A DNA stretch of 64,000 nt from Tyto alba (Eukaryota > Chordata > Aves > Strigiformes > Tytonidae): the NCBI RefSeq assembly GCF_018691265.1, contig NW_024881316.1, positions 25,831,819 through 25,895,818 on the forward strand. The letters run 5' to 3'. The notes under the pieces are model-generated. The model was not told the DNA's origin. It saw only the letters and a list, made by a program, of their open reading frames with translations, and searched no databases. Positions 1 through 13,210 of the stretch are shown in pieces (position 1 is the first letter of the stretch; every line of letters starts with the position of its first letter). Both the position numbers and the translations under genes were made by a program.

Positions 1-3000
1 TAAAGACATCACAGAAAAATTCTTGGGCAGACTTTAAATCCAGATTTAGCCACAGTTTAACCCTGAAGGTTTACATTCCTAAACCCATTGTACCTCCTGG
101 CTCCATGGAGGCCTGAAGGGTTCTGCAGGCAGCACTTTTCCTTTGCACTCCATGAGCTGCCTCAGCAGAAGCATCTAGGATCCATCTCAGATTAGTACTA
201 ATTCAGTTTTGTTTCATGTTCTGCCTTGTTCCCCTGAAGATCCTGAAATGCATATGCTCTGCGCAGAATTAGCAAACAATGACACGGCTGACAACTTAAG
301 GCACATACAGTTGCTTGTGGATCTTCTATTTGAAACAGAACTGCTAGAAAAGTATCCTGATGGCTAGAACAAATGCCCAAGAAACTGGAGATTTCAACTG
401 GAGGCTTGAAGGATTAAGTTACATTCCTTTCATGAGTTTTATGGAAATGTGAATACAGGTTAGAGAGTATGTCTAGAGTAAAGAGAGAGGGTGTCCTACT
501 TCCCATCTTTTTTTCCCCATCAATACCAATTTAATGAAAAATGCATGTATAATCTTAGAACTAGGAACAAAAACTGAAGACCTCCTCCCCTCTCTATGGT
601 GTAATGCCAGCCTTTCATACATTCCCAGATTTTTCTATCTCAAGCTCTCTTCTTATGAATCTTGTGATTCATTTCTGGACTGCCATAAAGTTGCAGCAGA
701 AGGAAGAAAGGAGGATTTATCCTTTCAAGTTGCTCTAGACTCTAGCAATTAGGGTGCTTTCCAGATCAGAGAAGTTTTCAATTTGGGTTTTAGACAAGGT
801 GTCTTTAAGCTGAAAAAAACCACAGTAAATGAAAGTATCTTATTTTCCATGTTTGCTCCTCAAAATGAGCAGTAGCTTTTTTGTCCCAACTGTGTTCTTA
901 AAAACAGAGTCAAAACAGTGATTCCATTCTTTCAAAGAATAAGATGTAAAGAATGAAAACCATGGACTTCGCCAGGTGGACCTACCTAATTTCTGGAGTT
1001 AACAGCAGGAGGAGAGTGGCATTTCACACACATCTGAGTGCTCTCAGTTTCTTACATAGAAACTTGAGAGTACTTTCTTTGATTTAACTCTACTGGACAA
1101 AGTTTCTGAAAATTGTTGGCATAAAACTGCATGATTTCTTAGAAAATTTAAAGCTTATGAAGAGGAAAACAAAATAAATCCTTTGTGTCTCTTGAAAAAT
1201 CCATAGTATATTCATGACAGAAATTTTTAAAGTAATTTATTAAAAATCAACTATATCATTTATAATTTAAATGTATAGAAGATATATTTAAAATCAAGAC
1301 AAAAATCTGCCAGAAAATTTTAGTCATTCACAGAAAAGGGTGAAATGTTTATTAGCATGGGGCTCATAAACAATTATGAATATAGGTAGTTCTTCACTCC
1401 ACCTATGCCCAAGCTGCCCATCTATAAGCAAACCTATCTGACAGTTAGCAAGCAATTTAGCTCTGCCTGCTGTGGGCCCAGGCTAAGCCTTCCTCAGGAA
1501 TAAATATATTACCTTGAGCTTTGCATTTAGCTTAGCACCATCCATAATGTAGCTTCTGAAGCACAGCTGGCTCATCATGAAGGCAGAGCAAAGCGTGACA
1601 GAGTAGGAACCTTTCCTGAGACAAGTTCATCATGAAACTACATTTTTAGTGACTATATTGCAATGTGACATGTCTTCACATATTCTGAATATTTTATTTT
1701 ATAGTAAGTTGTGAAATGATAAACATATATGATTCACATAAATTAGATTAGTTCAAATTGCATTTTAGTGACTCTTGACAAAAGATAACAGTACTTAATC
1801 ATGGTGGGGCAGTAATGGCTCTTGATCTACTCACCTGCGAAATCTGTCTTCAGAGATAGTATTACAGTTATTATCTGAACTCAGTGTCTCTTTTCAGAGG
1901 TACAGAGCTCATTAACTTACAATTTAATTTAATTTCTATTTCACAGAGAATACAATAAAGCAATGACAAATTAGTTTTGATCTCACAGACAGCAAAACAA
2001 GGGAAACAATCTTTATAAATTCTGCAGTGTCTCCCTTAATGACCAGTTTTCTCCACTGCCAATTTAGTTTCACTTTGCTAGTGCTTTTCTACTGCAGAGA
2101 TATCTAATATTGATTTTTCTTCTCTTGAGTTATACAATCTCAGCTTTATCTAAATTATTTGCCTTAATGCATATATTTTTTTTCCAAAAGGAAAGGATGT
2201 TCTGGATGTGTTTTAACATTACTACTGCATGAAAGAAACACACTATACTCCATCCCAACAAAAAAACAGATGGCCTGAGTTATTAACAATATATATTCCT
2301 TACATTACTTCCTGCTGTGAACATTAACATTTTGCTATATTTTAGCTTTTTTTTTGCCTTCTGATTGAAAATCAATGATGAAGGAAAAGTCAAGCCCTAT
2401 TTATAGAGGACTTTGACAGCTTTTATGAGAACCAAACTTAGCTCAGTCTCTATGATGTCCTATAAAGGGCAAGACAATATCTGGATTTGAAGAACTGAAT
2501 GTTCCTACTTCCACTGCTAGTACATATCTGCCTGGTCTTGAAATGCAAGATAGTGAGCTTGTGTTTTTGTAAATTAAGCCTGTGTGTCATCAACTTGTAT
2601 ATAATGCATTGTATGACGATCTTTTATCTGCAATAATTATGGGTACACTATAAAAATTTCATGAGTGCATAATCTCCAAAAAAAGAAACCAGTTATTAGC
2701 TATCACAATAATATTCAATTTAACATTTTGTGGGAAGGAGGTGACTGTCAAAAGGAAATAATGCAAGTCCTCTTAAGGTCCTCAGGGACGCCAGTTATGA
2801 GGCCTGTCAGTAATATTATCACAATTTACAATTTGAGAAAAAACAATATTTCAGCCTGCATATTCAAATAAATATATGTTGAAATGCCAGATTAAAAAAG
2901 AATAGCCAACAAGTGATACACCAGCTGTCAGCACAAACTGTCTGGTTTCTCCTGCTGGCTGATTAGAGCAGGGAAGGACCAGCAGCAGGGTCAAAAGTGG

Positions 3001-6000
3001 TATGTGTGCTCTGATTGATGCAGCTCAGGAGGCTGTTGTTCCCAGGCAGCAAACCCTGTAGGTGGATGGGATGCAAACATCTCATGGAGGGAAGAATAGT
3101 GTGAACCACTGAGCAGAGTTTAGTTATGATCAGAAATGGTGATTCCAATAAATTCTCTGAAGTATAATAAGAGATTAATGACCAGAGACAGAGTGTGAGG
3201 AAGGGTGAGAGGAGGATTTGTCTGACCAGTAACAGAAAGCTGCTCTTCTTCCAGCAGTTGTTCAAAGTAGGACATAGGCAATGACCAGCAGGATCCTGTA
3301 TCTTTTCCAGAGTGACCCCAGAACACTTCTGCAAGCATATGATTAATTGCTTGATTATAGAATATAGACCAGTAAAATCTGAAACCAGTAAATATTCAGA
3401 TATTAAGTGTGTAATTCTGAGAACGACTGTATTTTACATGTGTTCACTCTACAGCTACAAACACAGGTATTTTGTAAACACTCAAAAAAGATTGAACCTC
3501 ATCCCTCTGCCATATCTTTGTGTCCAAAAGTTTACAAAACATTGCTGTCTTCTGAAGATAATCCTGCCTGCACAGTGAAACTTGTAGGATAAACTGAAGT
3601 TAATTTTAACTGTAGCTATTTATGCAATAATTTCTGTCACAAATGCTGATCTGTCTTGAGGGGGGGTATACATATTTTTAAAAAAATCTGTGTCCTCCTC
3701 CGCATACTGATAAAAAGTAGTGTTCTTTCATTTGATATGTAATTTGAATATAGAACTTTTTGCTATAGGAATTTATTGACTCCTCAAAGACAGGGTTCAA
3801 GCATCTGCTTGAGATATCAATGGCACAGCAAAGTCAGCAGAATGGAGCATGGACTGAGTATCAGCTTCACAGATGAGCACACAATCTGCCATCACCAATG
3901 AAGGTCAATTTTCATTAGGACAATCTTAGTAAGCTTAGAAGAGTATAGACATATATCCCTTCTGCCAGATCTGCTGCAGAAGCAGCAATCTGTGTCAGCG
4001 GGGTGATAAGGAAAAGCTGAAGAGGTGATTCAAAGCCCATGTAAGAGTTTGCTTATACTAAAACTACAAAATAATCCTTCTGTTTGTGATTTAAACAAAT
4101 ATCTAGCTATTAGGAATTTGAATGCAATCTTCAATGAGCAGGATTTTATACCACATTTTACTACTGTGAAGTCTGGACATTGTTAGGGATGGAACAATTG
4201 ACTAGATGAAACACAGACCTGATCCTTTAAAATATTATATTATTGACCCAATTATTTATCATGCTAGAAGTCATTTGAGTGCAAACTACTTTGCAAGCAT
4301 ACTATGCTTCCATAACAATTTTTCTTTGGTTATGTTAATAACATCTGATACAATAAATTTGTAGCTTGTAAATTAGACATGAGGCACAGCTTTAATGAGT
4401 TTTAAAGCTCTTTCAGTGGAAGTATAGCAGTGGCAACGTCTTTGCACAATACTGCAAAATATTCATTCAGAGAGAAAAAACACAGTTTTCTACCTCTGTT
4501 GATTTTCTAGTCAATGTAAACAGAGCTATATTGGTCTGACTTTATATGTATCTGCTGGCCCAAAGAAAGGTAATACTTTTTTACAAAAACTTATGTAAAT
4601 CAATGTAACATCCTCTATCTGATTATAAAACTTCTGCAAAGAAGACAACTTCAATGTGTTTTAGGATTCCACATGGAAAAATATACACCTGCCTACAGTA
4701 ATGGCATCTGTTTTTCTTGGTGAGACAAACACAGCTTTGGGTTAGGAGCACCATTGTGTGTTACACGTGTGCAACAGGTTTTTATCGTCTAACTGTGAGG
4801 CTGTAAATCTATCTGGATCTAAATCTGACATCTCTCAGTTAGAAGCAAATGATCCATTACCCTCCATGCAGCATCTGTGAACTATTTTTGTTTTCTTGAC
4901 AAAGAACATTAATATTTCAGTTCGGGTGTAATACGGTGTAAGAATGGACCCGGTTATCCTTTTCTGTCTGATGACACAAGAAATTAATTCTATTGCAATT
5001 TAAAATTTTAATCTTAAAAAGACTTATTTTATTTTATATTATTTTGAATGGAAAAGGAGGATTATCACATTAGTGCAAGATAAATAATGAAGTGATGATT
5101 TTTTTAAGCTGTTCAAATTTTGGTGGTTGAGCTCTTGCTAAAGGGTAGTTCAACACCTTTCTAAAAGCAGCTGTATTAGAAATTACATTACCTCAAATAG
5201 AAGGTTATAACCTTATGAATTTGTTCCAAAGGAAATGTTATTATATTCATGACAAAGTTAAAAGAGATCTTTTATGGGTGTAAGTCAGAGGGGTGCTATG
5301 AAAATTATATGTATGAAGTTGAATTACTCCTTATAATTTCTTTTAAGACTCTAAAAAACATTCATTTGTACATATTTTTTCCCTACAGCTTCAACTTTGT
5401 TCTCTTATTGTATGTTACTTTCTGTGGGGCAAATAAGAGAACTGCTTGTATGTACACTGCAAATTAAAGTTAGAATAACTTTCATATTAAGTAAGTAGGA
5501 AAAGAGTTAACCAGGAAAACGACTTAGAAAATAAATACAAGAAAACCATACCATAAGCAGGATCAAGGATTGCTTTATCCTGTTACGCCTAGGGATAATG
5601 ACCAGTATGAAAGAAAGTTGTTGTGAATGAAGGTCATTTTACCCATAGCAGGAAACAGAACTAAGACGATCCCAAATAGCAAACAAGATACTGGACTGAA
5701 TTAGGTAAATGTCCAGGCTTTGACTTCACAGGTAAACATAAGCAATATGAAAATGATCCCATTATGCAGCTATTAAATCATTGTTGATGTATCTTATTTC
5801 TTATAAGTTGAAATTCTACCTTTCTTGGCATTCATAACTGCAAAGATCCTAAAATGATGAGTCAAAATCCAAGGACTGGATTAAAAACATGAGGTTTTAC
5901 TTAGATTAGTGAGTATTTTGTGGGTTTGTTATGGTTTAGTTTTGGCTTGGGATATTCACATGTTAAGGGCTTTCTTCATAATATTTACAGGCTTTTCTCT

Positions 6001-8100
6001 AAAACCCTAGAAATTTATTTTTCCAGTTCAAAATATGTTTCTTTCTAATATCCCCATGCCTCCTGGACCTGGAGACTCAGCAGAACCATCAAACTGCATG
6101 AGACTAAGGAGCGATAGCCCTGTCATGCACAAAACAACATGCAGGTGCTGTGGGTCATTAAAATTCCATTTCCCATTTCCCCTGCATTCCTCTGTCAAAG
6201 AGAGTCTTCTCTAATAGAGCTATAAATTCCATGTCCTATATCATCAAAACTCACTTCAAATAATAAAACTAATCTAAACAGAGTTTCTTTGAATAAAACC
6301 TGTTTGTGATGTAGTGGTTTGTGCCTAGTATGTCCCAAACCAAAAAAACTCATACAAAAAAAACCCCAACTTTATAAATTGTTGGAATATGGGCTGATGC
6401 ACATTTTGCAGAGATGTTGCTATAGTTGTAAAAGATGGATGCAATGGAAAATCTCTGACCACTGAGCAGAGAGAATATTTATTCTGTACTTCATGTTGTA
6501 CTACTCTCAGGTATATTGTTAAGCAAAATAAAAAATGGAAAATTCAGCAAAGTCAAGAAGTCTTAGAGAAAAAAAACAAGCAGAGATCCAAACTGTTGTG
6601 CTTTAAATTAGATTTGCTCTTCCTTCAGTTTATTTGAAAGCTTATATAAGTTGAGCTTTGAGAGTAGTGCATTGTCTGAAATGATAGAAATAAAAATATT
6701 TTAACAGTCAAAATTCCTTACCAAAAATGTAACATGAATGTTTTTTGGCCTTTTTTCTAAATCCATTTTGACAGCCACCAGCGTTCTCTACTTCTCTGGC
6801 AAGGATGAAATGATTAAGTGTACAGAGAGCTCTTTGCTGGGTCCCAATACAGAGGCAGGAATTTCTGAGGCAAGAAGAGACATTTACAAAGTTGTTCTTT
6901 GTATGATTCCTCCCAGGACGTTTCAAACAGATGGTAAAATATCCTGAACAGTTTATTAACATATGCCTATTGTAAAACCAGCAGAAAGTGACCAAAATGC
7001 AGTGAGAGAAGACAAGTAACTCCACAGAATCTCAGGTCTCCAAATTCTCAAATCTCAATTCCTACTCTCCTTTCAAGACTGCTAACAAATATCAATTCCA
7101 TACATGTTTCTCTCCCCCAAATTAACCATCAATCCCTATATTCCTATTCCAAGTTTTCTGGAACAAGACCACATACACTTTGATGAGGCTGTCTAAATTT
7201 ATATTAGTCTATTTGAATCTTTGTCAGACAGATTCTTCTTTCATGAGTCCTGGAGGAATCATTGAGAACATTCAGTACCTACACATTTTAGGTACCCACC
7301 TATATGTGGTCTGTAGCAGTCCAGAGTGACAATTACAGAAAAAGTCCTCGGATATGTAGAAAGAAGAACAAGGCACAGGACTATATAGAGAAAGTAGCTA
7401 CCAATTTTTAACAAATGTCCTCTGAGCATGTGTGCAAAATTCTTCTTCTTGGATTTATAGCTAGATCAGACATCATTGGATATTAACAGAATAGGCAAAA
7501 AAGTATCCTGCTGAAGACTCTTTCCCTACTCTCCTGCTTCCAAAGTCCAATTTCAAACTAGGGCTTCTTGAAGAAAATTCTCTTTGAAGGTTTTAACCTA
7601 GAGCAGTATTTTATTCCTTATCACATTCTTGAATGTGTCTGAAACTTGAGAAAAAAAGTTCAGATGAGGTAACCATCCTCCACAGATCCTCCACATCCTC
7701 CTTCTGCATTGGTTTGATGTTTGAAATGTAACCAAATACATTGAAACAATAAACAGTAAGTCAGACAGATAAGGGGAAATTTGCTGCATGAGGTATTGAA
7801 AAAATATGAAAACTGCAATGGCCTGTGCAGGACACACTGGTGACAAAAGGCAGAATTTTGTTTGTTAGGGGTGGTTAGGCTTTCAACACACTTCTTCATT
7901 AACTATATAACTCAGTCTTACTTAAATCCCACTCTGTATCTCTGCATATAATTATATTTTTTTGAGACTTATACACACAGCATTAATAACCATGTATTTT
8001 CCATTAGGCTTTCTCAAGTCCTTTCAAAATCTGTGAAATAAACTTCCAAAACCAGACATTTGTTACATGCAGTTAATAGCAACAGGGTGTCTATAGTTTT
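1..8100. other. AT-rich sequence, no gene or element recognised
   Basis: No supported feature. Open frames are all under about 125 codons, lie in conflicting frames, and lack splice-bounded or domain-like structure. No avian CR1 tail, TG...CA LTR pair or tRNA fold was seen. A slightly GC-richer patch lies at about 2930-3310. Very old decayed repeats could be hidden here and would need a profile search. Confidence 0.6.
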
Positions 8101-8103
8101 ACG

Positions 8104-8128
8104 AAAAAAAAAAAAAAAAAAAAAAAAA
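8104..8128 (+). repeat. Poly(A) run, 25 A
   Basis: Uninterrupted run of 25 adenines in AT-rich DNA. No retrotransposed gene copy is recognisable upstream. The run lies just before a decayed minus-strand CR1, but CR1 elements do not end in poly(A), so the two are probably unrelated. Likely length-variable. Confidence 0.9.
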
Positions 8129-8199
8129 TGAATTAGATAGTAAAATTTGATTTATTTATGGATAATAGAAGCAATGCCCCCAAAGGTGGTCGAATTGAA

Positions 8200-8950
8200 C
8201 TTGACCTCTAGGCAGGATTGACTAGATTTATATCATTATCACCAGATATTTCCCTAACCTGTTCTCAAGGACCTACTGTATTGGAAATACTTCATTTTCC
8301 TCAATGTTCCAGTGCTTCAGTATTGTTGTTGTTAAAAGTTTCTCTTAAAATTTAATCTCAGCCTCTCTTACTGCAAATTAAGCCCATTGTTTCTTCCTGT
8401 AATTCACAATCGATGTGCAAAAGAGGACACTTCCTTCCTCAGTACCCCAGTCTTTCACATACTTTAGGACCATAATCTCTCGTAAAGCTTTTATTCTTTG
8501 GTCTAAATGACTCCAATTTGTTCACTATTTCTTCACAGGTTTTAGTTTCCAAACCTTTGGTCATACTCAGTGCTCTACTTAAGACTCTTTTCAGAAGGTC
8601 CAACTCCTTCTTGAAATACCTTTGTCAAAACTGGAAACCCTATGCCAGCTGGAGTTTTTCTATTTCTGGATAGAGTAAACTTCACAAGTCTGAAAAGCTC
8701 CAGTTCTTTTTCTGTAATCCTGCATGGTCTGTGCCTTTTTTGCAACGGTGGAAAATATTTCACAACAAGGAAAAAGTTGTGATCCACCAAACACTCCCCT
8801 GCTCATCTTCCTGTGTTTGTGTCACCAACAATTCTTGCCCTGGTTCCTATATGACTTACTCCCAGTATTCCTCAGGCTGCACCACTCTGAGTACAACAGG
8901 GTATTGAGGTATCAGTACAACAGTCTCTTTCTGAATTCCTATCAGGTCCC
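8200..8950 (-). repeat. Ancient CR1 LINE 3' fragment (minus strand)
   Basis: Read on the minus strand this has the layout of the 3' end of old amniote CR1 elements (the type kept in turtles and crocodilians). Landmarks on the plus strand include 'ttaagcccattgtttcttcc' near 8380, a block near 8500-8560 matching the part that usually precedes 'cctcataggtcat', and 'ctccttcttgaaatacctt' near 8610. It is heavily mutated with no open frame, so it is a fossil. Family assignment comes from remembered consensus landmarks; a RepeatMasker run against amniote CR1 would settle it. Both boundaries are approximate. Confidence 0.6.
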
Positions 8951-8959
8951 CTAAGTCTT

Positions 8960-11724
8960 TTTCCCTCCCTGAGCTCCCAGGTCAGCATTTAAACATATTT
9001 CATGCATGGGTCCAAATCTTGGAAAACTGCTTGCTCTTCTGATCATAAAATGCTGATAATCATATCCAGAAATAGTCTTGGGTGACTAAAACACAATCTA
9101 AGCACCTAAATACACTTGAGAAATACACAGAACTGCTCAATTGCTTAAGCAATGGACAGTACATACACCTAAAATAACATAATTTAACCAAACCTTCCCT
9201 AAACTGGGATTTAAATGTCTAATAGCTACATGATAATCTAGTCTACTGATTTTCATAACACCTTATACAAAACTAATTAGGTGCATCCTTAATGAGTTGA
9301 CAACATTCTGTGAGACTAAACTTAGTTACACATGTTTGTTCAGAAGTGCCTGTTCTAGAAGACATCTGCCTTGAGCTTCCTATTAATCCAGAGTTAGGTG
9401 TACAGTCCTTAGTTTTTATGAAGGTCTCTGGAGAAGCCTGATTATTTTTAGGAGTAATCTTACAGTCTGACTGTAAACTAGACTATCTCCTAAACATACT
9501 TAGGAATTAGTGACATTTTCTGTTTATGAGCCAATAAGAGTCTAATTGATCTAATTTAAAAAACACATTTATTGCAAATAAAAGGCTCAAAGGACTAATA
9601 CAGCACTAGTGTATGGATGTCTTCAGACCAGCTCTGCTGCACTGGAATCCACCCATCCTCACAGTCTCTAATTTACCAGTTAAAGACCTACATTTAGGAG
9701 AAAATTAATTCTTTAGAAACCTTTCCTTTTTCCCTGAATAGAGACTTCAGGTGCTTACATTAGGAGGAATGGGATACAGGTTATGCTCCTTGACAAAGAA
9801 ATGCCTAAATTAGGTGGACTTGACTACATCCTAAATCTTAGTCACTAAACTAAGTACTAAAATTCTGATAGAATAGATGCCTAGTGGAGACATTGTTTCA
9901 TATGTAGATAATCTCAGTGCCTGGTTTATATGAATGCCTATGCTGTAGGGCCCTTGTAGATTATAAGTGAAGATTCTAGTCAAATGCAGATATTTTTGAT
10001 CAAAGTAGGATACCTAAAACATTCTCAATTTTCACAGATCTTTACAAGCATGAACTAAGTCAAGCATCTTTCACAGTACATGGAAATCTCAAGTGGCAGA
10101 GAGCTGATGATCTTTCAGTGAAAACTAGTTAAAAAGCCTGTGGTTAGACAGACCACTTAAATTATAGTGTTCTGCCATATACAGAAGCTGACTAGAAAAG
10201 AAATGGAAAATTTCTACCCATTCATGTCTGGACACATGAGGATATAGTGTTATTACTAATGATTGTGTCAGCATAATGCATCTTAAAAATAGAAATCACT
10301 GTTTCTGGTGCAATAAGTTTCAGACAAGACCTAAAAATTGCCAAAGGAAGTGTGGAATCTGTCATGTTAGACAGTATGAGTTTTGTTGCTCTTATCAACA
10401 CATCTCAAAATGCTTAGGAAATTTCCACCCCATGAGCCCCATAAAATGGAAAGTTAAATTAATTAACTGTTGCCCTGAGTAGGTGAACTTAACTGCCCAT
10501 AATGCCTGACTTTTACATCAAAACACACTAAGTATGAAAAATTTGTATGTGTGCTGTGATCTGAAATCTTAATTTGGAAACCGCTTCAAACCTTCCCCCA
10601 ACCTCCAGCTGGTACCTTTGTAATGATAGTATTTGACATTAAGCAACAGGAAGTGAGCTGAAGAGACGATGTTAGTTCCACCAATGTCATATCCAGGTAC
10701 AAGTGAAATCTGATGCAGACAGGTGTAAAAGGAATGAGCTATGAACCAAAGCTGCATTTTCTTGAATCAGATGCAGATAGAGACATTGATATGACTTGAG
10801 CTTTGCTTCAGGAGACCTAGCTCAGACTCTCACAAAGCCTTGATTAGCTTTTAGAGACAAAAAAAAAGTGTTATTAGAAAGAAAAAATCAACCCTAAAAA
10901 TCAGTGCTGAGGAAGTTAAAAATTCAGTGTATATAGAGAAACAGTGTGTTTTGCTTCCCTGCTGTAAGAGAATATTAATCTGTTGTTTCCTAGAGCTGTG
11001 TGGAATCTATGCTTAAATATTGATTGAAATTTTATTTGGCAATTGTAAAGGTAATATTGAAAAAGTGGGGGAAAAAAAAAAAAAAAAAAAAAAAAAAGGA
11101 GGGGCAAAATCAAAATAACTTCAATAACTATTTGAACATTGCCCATGAAGCTCCTGAAAATGAGATTAAATCTACAGAGGGGAAAACAGGTATATGATGA
11201 AATATATTTTTAAAAGTATCTTACTACAGAGAAACCACTTTGAAATGTTGAAGGGATAGCATTGTTTGTTTTCAGCTCTTTAGAAACTATGCTAACTCAG
11301 AGTGAATTGTCAAAGTGGTCATTCTGGAAAGTATAAGTCAAGTTGATGTACTGGTCTTAATTTTTTTGGACTACCTAAACTTTTTCTTTTCTGTTTTCTA
11401 ATGTTTTCATCTTCACATTACCTTCAGGTAATACGGAAGAAAGGAACAGTTTCTGATTAACAAACAGCATAAGAGAGCAACAAAGTAGAAACGGCTGTGC
11501 TGCATAAAATCAGACACCAGCCAGACCCAGGACCCACACAGATGTTGAAGGGAAGGGTATAACAAAGAACACAGAATGCATATAGCAATATTTCTTCAGC
11601 ATTAAATTTCTGAACTGGTGGTTGTAACTTTGTATTGAATATCCATTTATGAGTTTCACTTTCATTAATTTGTCCAATTACTTTCTGAACTATGCAAAAG
11701 TTTGGTATTTACAACAAATGATAT
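8960..11724. other. AT-rich sequence, no gene recognised
   Basis: No supported gene or element. Holds a 26-A run at 11072-11097 and short random open frames. The last bases before 11725 form the left target-site copy of the provirus that follows. Confidence 0.6.
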
Positions 11725-11748
11725 TTTGGGAAAATAACGGAAAATTGG

Positions 11749-12798
11749 TGTCCTGGGTTTGAGTGAGTGGTGGGGTTTTTTGGTAGCAGGGGAGGGGGAT
11801 ACAGCAGTGGCCCCCTGTGAGAAGCTTCTCAAAGCTCCTCCAGCTCCAAGTCAGCCCCACCTCTGCACCAAAACTGAGCCAATCAGCTGCGCCTCTGCGA
11901 TAATGTATTTAAGAAGGGACATGGTGAGGAGGAGTCAGATTTGTGAGGAGGAGTTGCTGCAGCTGCATGAACACCAAGGTCAGTGGAGGAACAGAGGAAG
12001 AAAGGAGGGGGTAGGTGTGCCAGAGCAGAGACCCCCCTGTATCCTGTGGTGAGATGGCAGGGCGGCCCCTCCCACCACCCATGAAGATCTACAGTGGAGC
12101 AGACATTGATTTATGGCCTGTGTTTTTTCGCCTAGTTGATCAAGGTGCTGTGCCAAAAGAAGGCTGGGGTCTTGTGGAAAAAGGTAGACCTGCTACCGTA
12201 ATTCAGTGCTGGGAGGATTGCAGCATTCAGGAAGGGCTGCAGCCTGTTGGAGGGACTCCAGTTGGAGAAAGTTAGTGACCCACAGTGGTGCAGTGTGGGG
12301 AACGCTGAGGCCTGTGGGAGGGACTCACGTCAGAGAAAGTTTTTGGAGGACTGTGTCCTGTAAGAGGGGGACCACGATGTAGCAAGGGGAAGAAGTTCCA
12401 GAAGCTCCCCCCACCGAAGATGGAGAAAGTGGCAGCACTGACTGCATCCCCCATTCCCTGCCCCTGTGCCGCTGGGGGAGGAGGTAGAGATATTGGGAGC
12501 AGAGCTGAGTCTAGGAAGAAGGGAGGGGTGGGGAGAAGGTGTTCTCAAGATTTAGTAATGCTTCTTACTGTCCTACTCTGTTACGTGTTGTTAGTGTCTG
12601 TAATAAATGTATGTTCTTATTTTTCTTCCCCTAACAAGTCTGCCTTTTGCTTGTGACCATAAAGGGTGATTTTTTCCCCATCCCAGTCCTATCTCGAACC
12701 CCAAGCCTGGCTCTTTGTCCCTTCTTATTGCCGGAAGAGAAGGGAGAGAGAGAATGGCTGCGTGGTGTTTGGCTGCCGACCAGGCTCAAACCACGACA
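11749..12798 (+). mobile_element. Solo LTR 'A' inserted in the 5' LTR
   Basis: Starts 'tgtcctgggtttgag' and ends 'caaaccacgaca', a proper TG...CA pair. It is flanked by attgg (11744-11748) and gttgg (12799-12803), a 5-bp target duplication with one change. Removing it restores continuity with the intact 3' LTR around 'gattgg'. It carries a CCAAT box, a TATA-like 'tatttaagaagg' near 11908-11919, a GC-rich degenerate tandem-repeat stretch at about 12200-12370, and AATAAA at 12602-12607. The same subfamily occurs at 23841-24927 on the minus strand. The related tail at 13685-13748, followed by a lysine-type primer site, suggests a betaretrovirus-like (ERVK) source; that link is inference. Confidence 0.9.
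11865..11956 (+). promoter_or_regulatory. LTR core promoter shared with the 24 kb copy
   Basis: These 92 bases are identical to the reverse complement of 24724-24815. The block holds 'gagccaatcag' (a CCAAT box) and about 25 bases later the TATA-like 'tatttaagaagg', which is also present in the more diverged LTR at 29.2 kb. Spacing is right for a polymerase II promoter, so transcription would start shortly downstream, rightwards. Activity is not shown by sequence alone. Confidence 0.7.
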
Positions 12799-13210
12799 GT
12801 TGGTGAGAAAGATTATAAACACTCAGTTGACCTGCAGATGTGGTATAAAAAACCACATACTAATTGTTGTTTAGACTTGTGTGTTGGTCTACTAGAACAT
12901 CTATATTTAGAAAATATAGGCCTATGATATTCTTAGAGGCATCCTATTGAACATACTTGAGATTTCTGCCCTATTGTGGGAAAGATCAAAGCACAGTGGT
13001 AAATTGCACCTCCATGAATCCCTAATATGCAGGGGAAAACAGAATGTTTTCCAGCATGGACCAAGGTCTGCGGTGCCTGCATCCCCACTTGTGTCTCTCT
13101 GCCTGGGTGTTGCTTCAAGGAACCCCTGTTTGGAAAGCTAATGAAAATAAATGTACTCTTTGCATTGGTTTTGTGGTTGTTCTTGCAGCCTGCCTGTGCT
13201 GGTTTACACA

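Larger units (their letters stand above)
11725..13210 (+). repeat. 5' LTR of the provirus, split by a later LTR insertion
   Basis: The LTR proper is 11725-11748 plus 12799-13210 (about 436 bases). It matches the 3' LTR across both halves: 'gggaaaataa' at the left edge, then 'gattataaa', 'ctactagaacatct', 'gggaaagatcaaagcac' and 'tgaatccctaatatgcaggg'. A TATA box lies at 12844-12850 and a polyadenylation signal AATAAA at 13146-13151. The start has lost its TG (now TT). The 1,050-base interruption at 11749-12798 is a different LTR family. Position 13210 is the end inferred from the 3' copy. Confidence 0.85.

Noticed and set aside
2963..3334. 123-codon minus-strand frame
   Set aside because: It overlaps another minus frame (3120-3338) and shows no conserved motif, no splice sites in phase and no relation to an element.
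8104..8128. Poly(A) as the tail of a processed pseudogene
   Set aside because: No coding-like or 3'-UTR-like sequence with a poly(A) signal at the right distance precedes it, and no matching flanking duplication was found.
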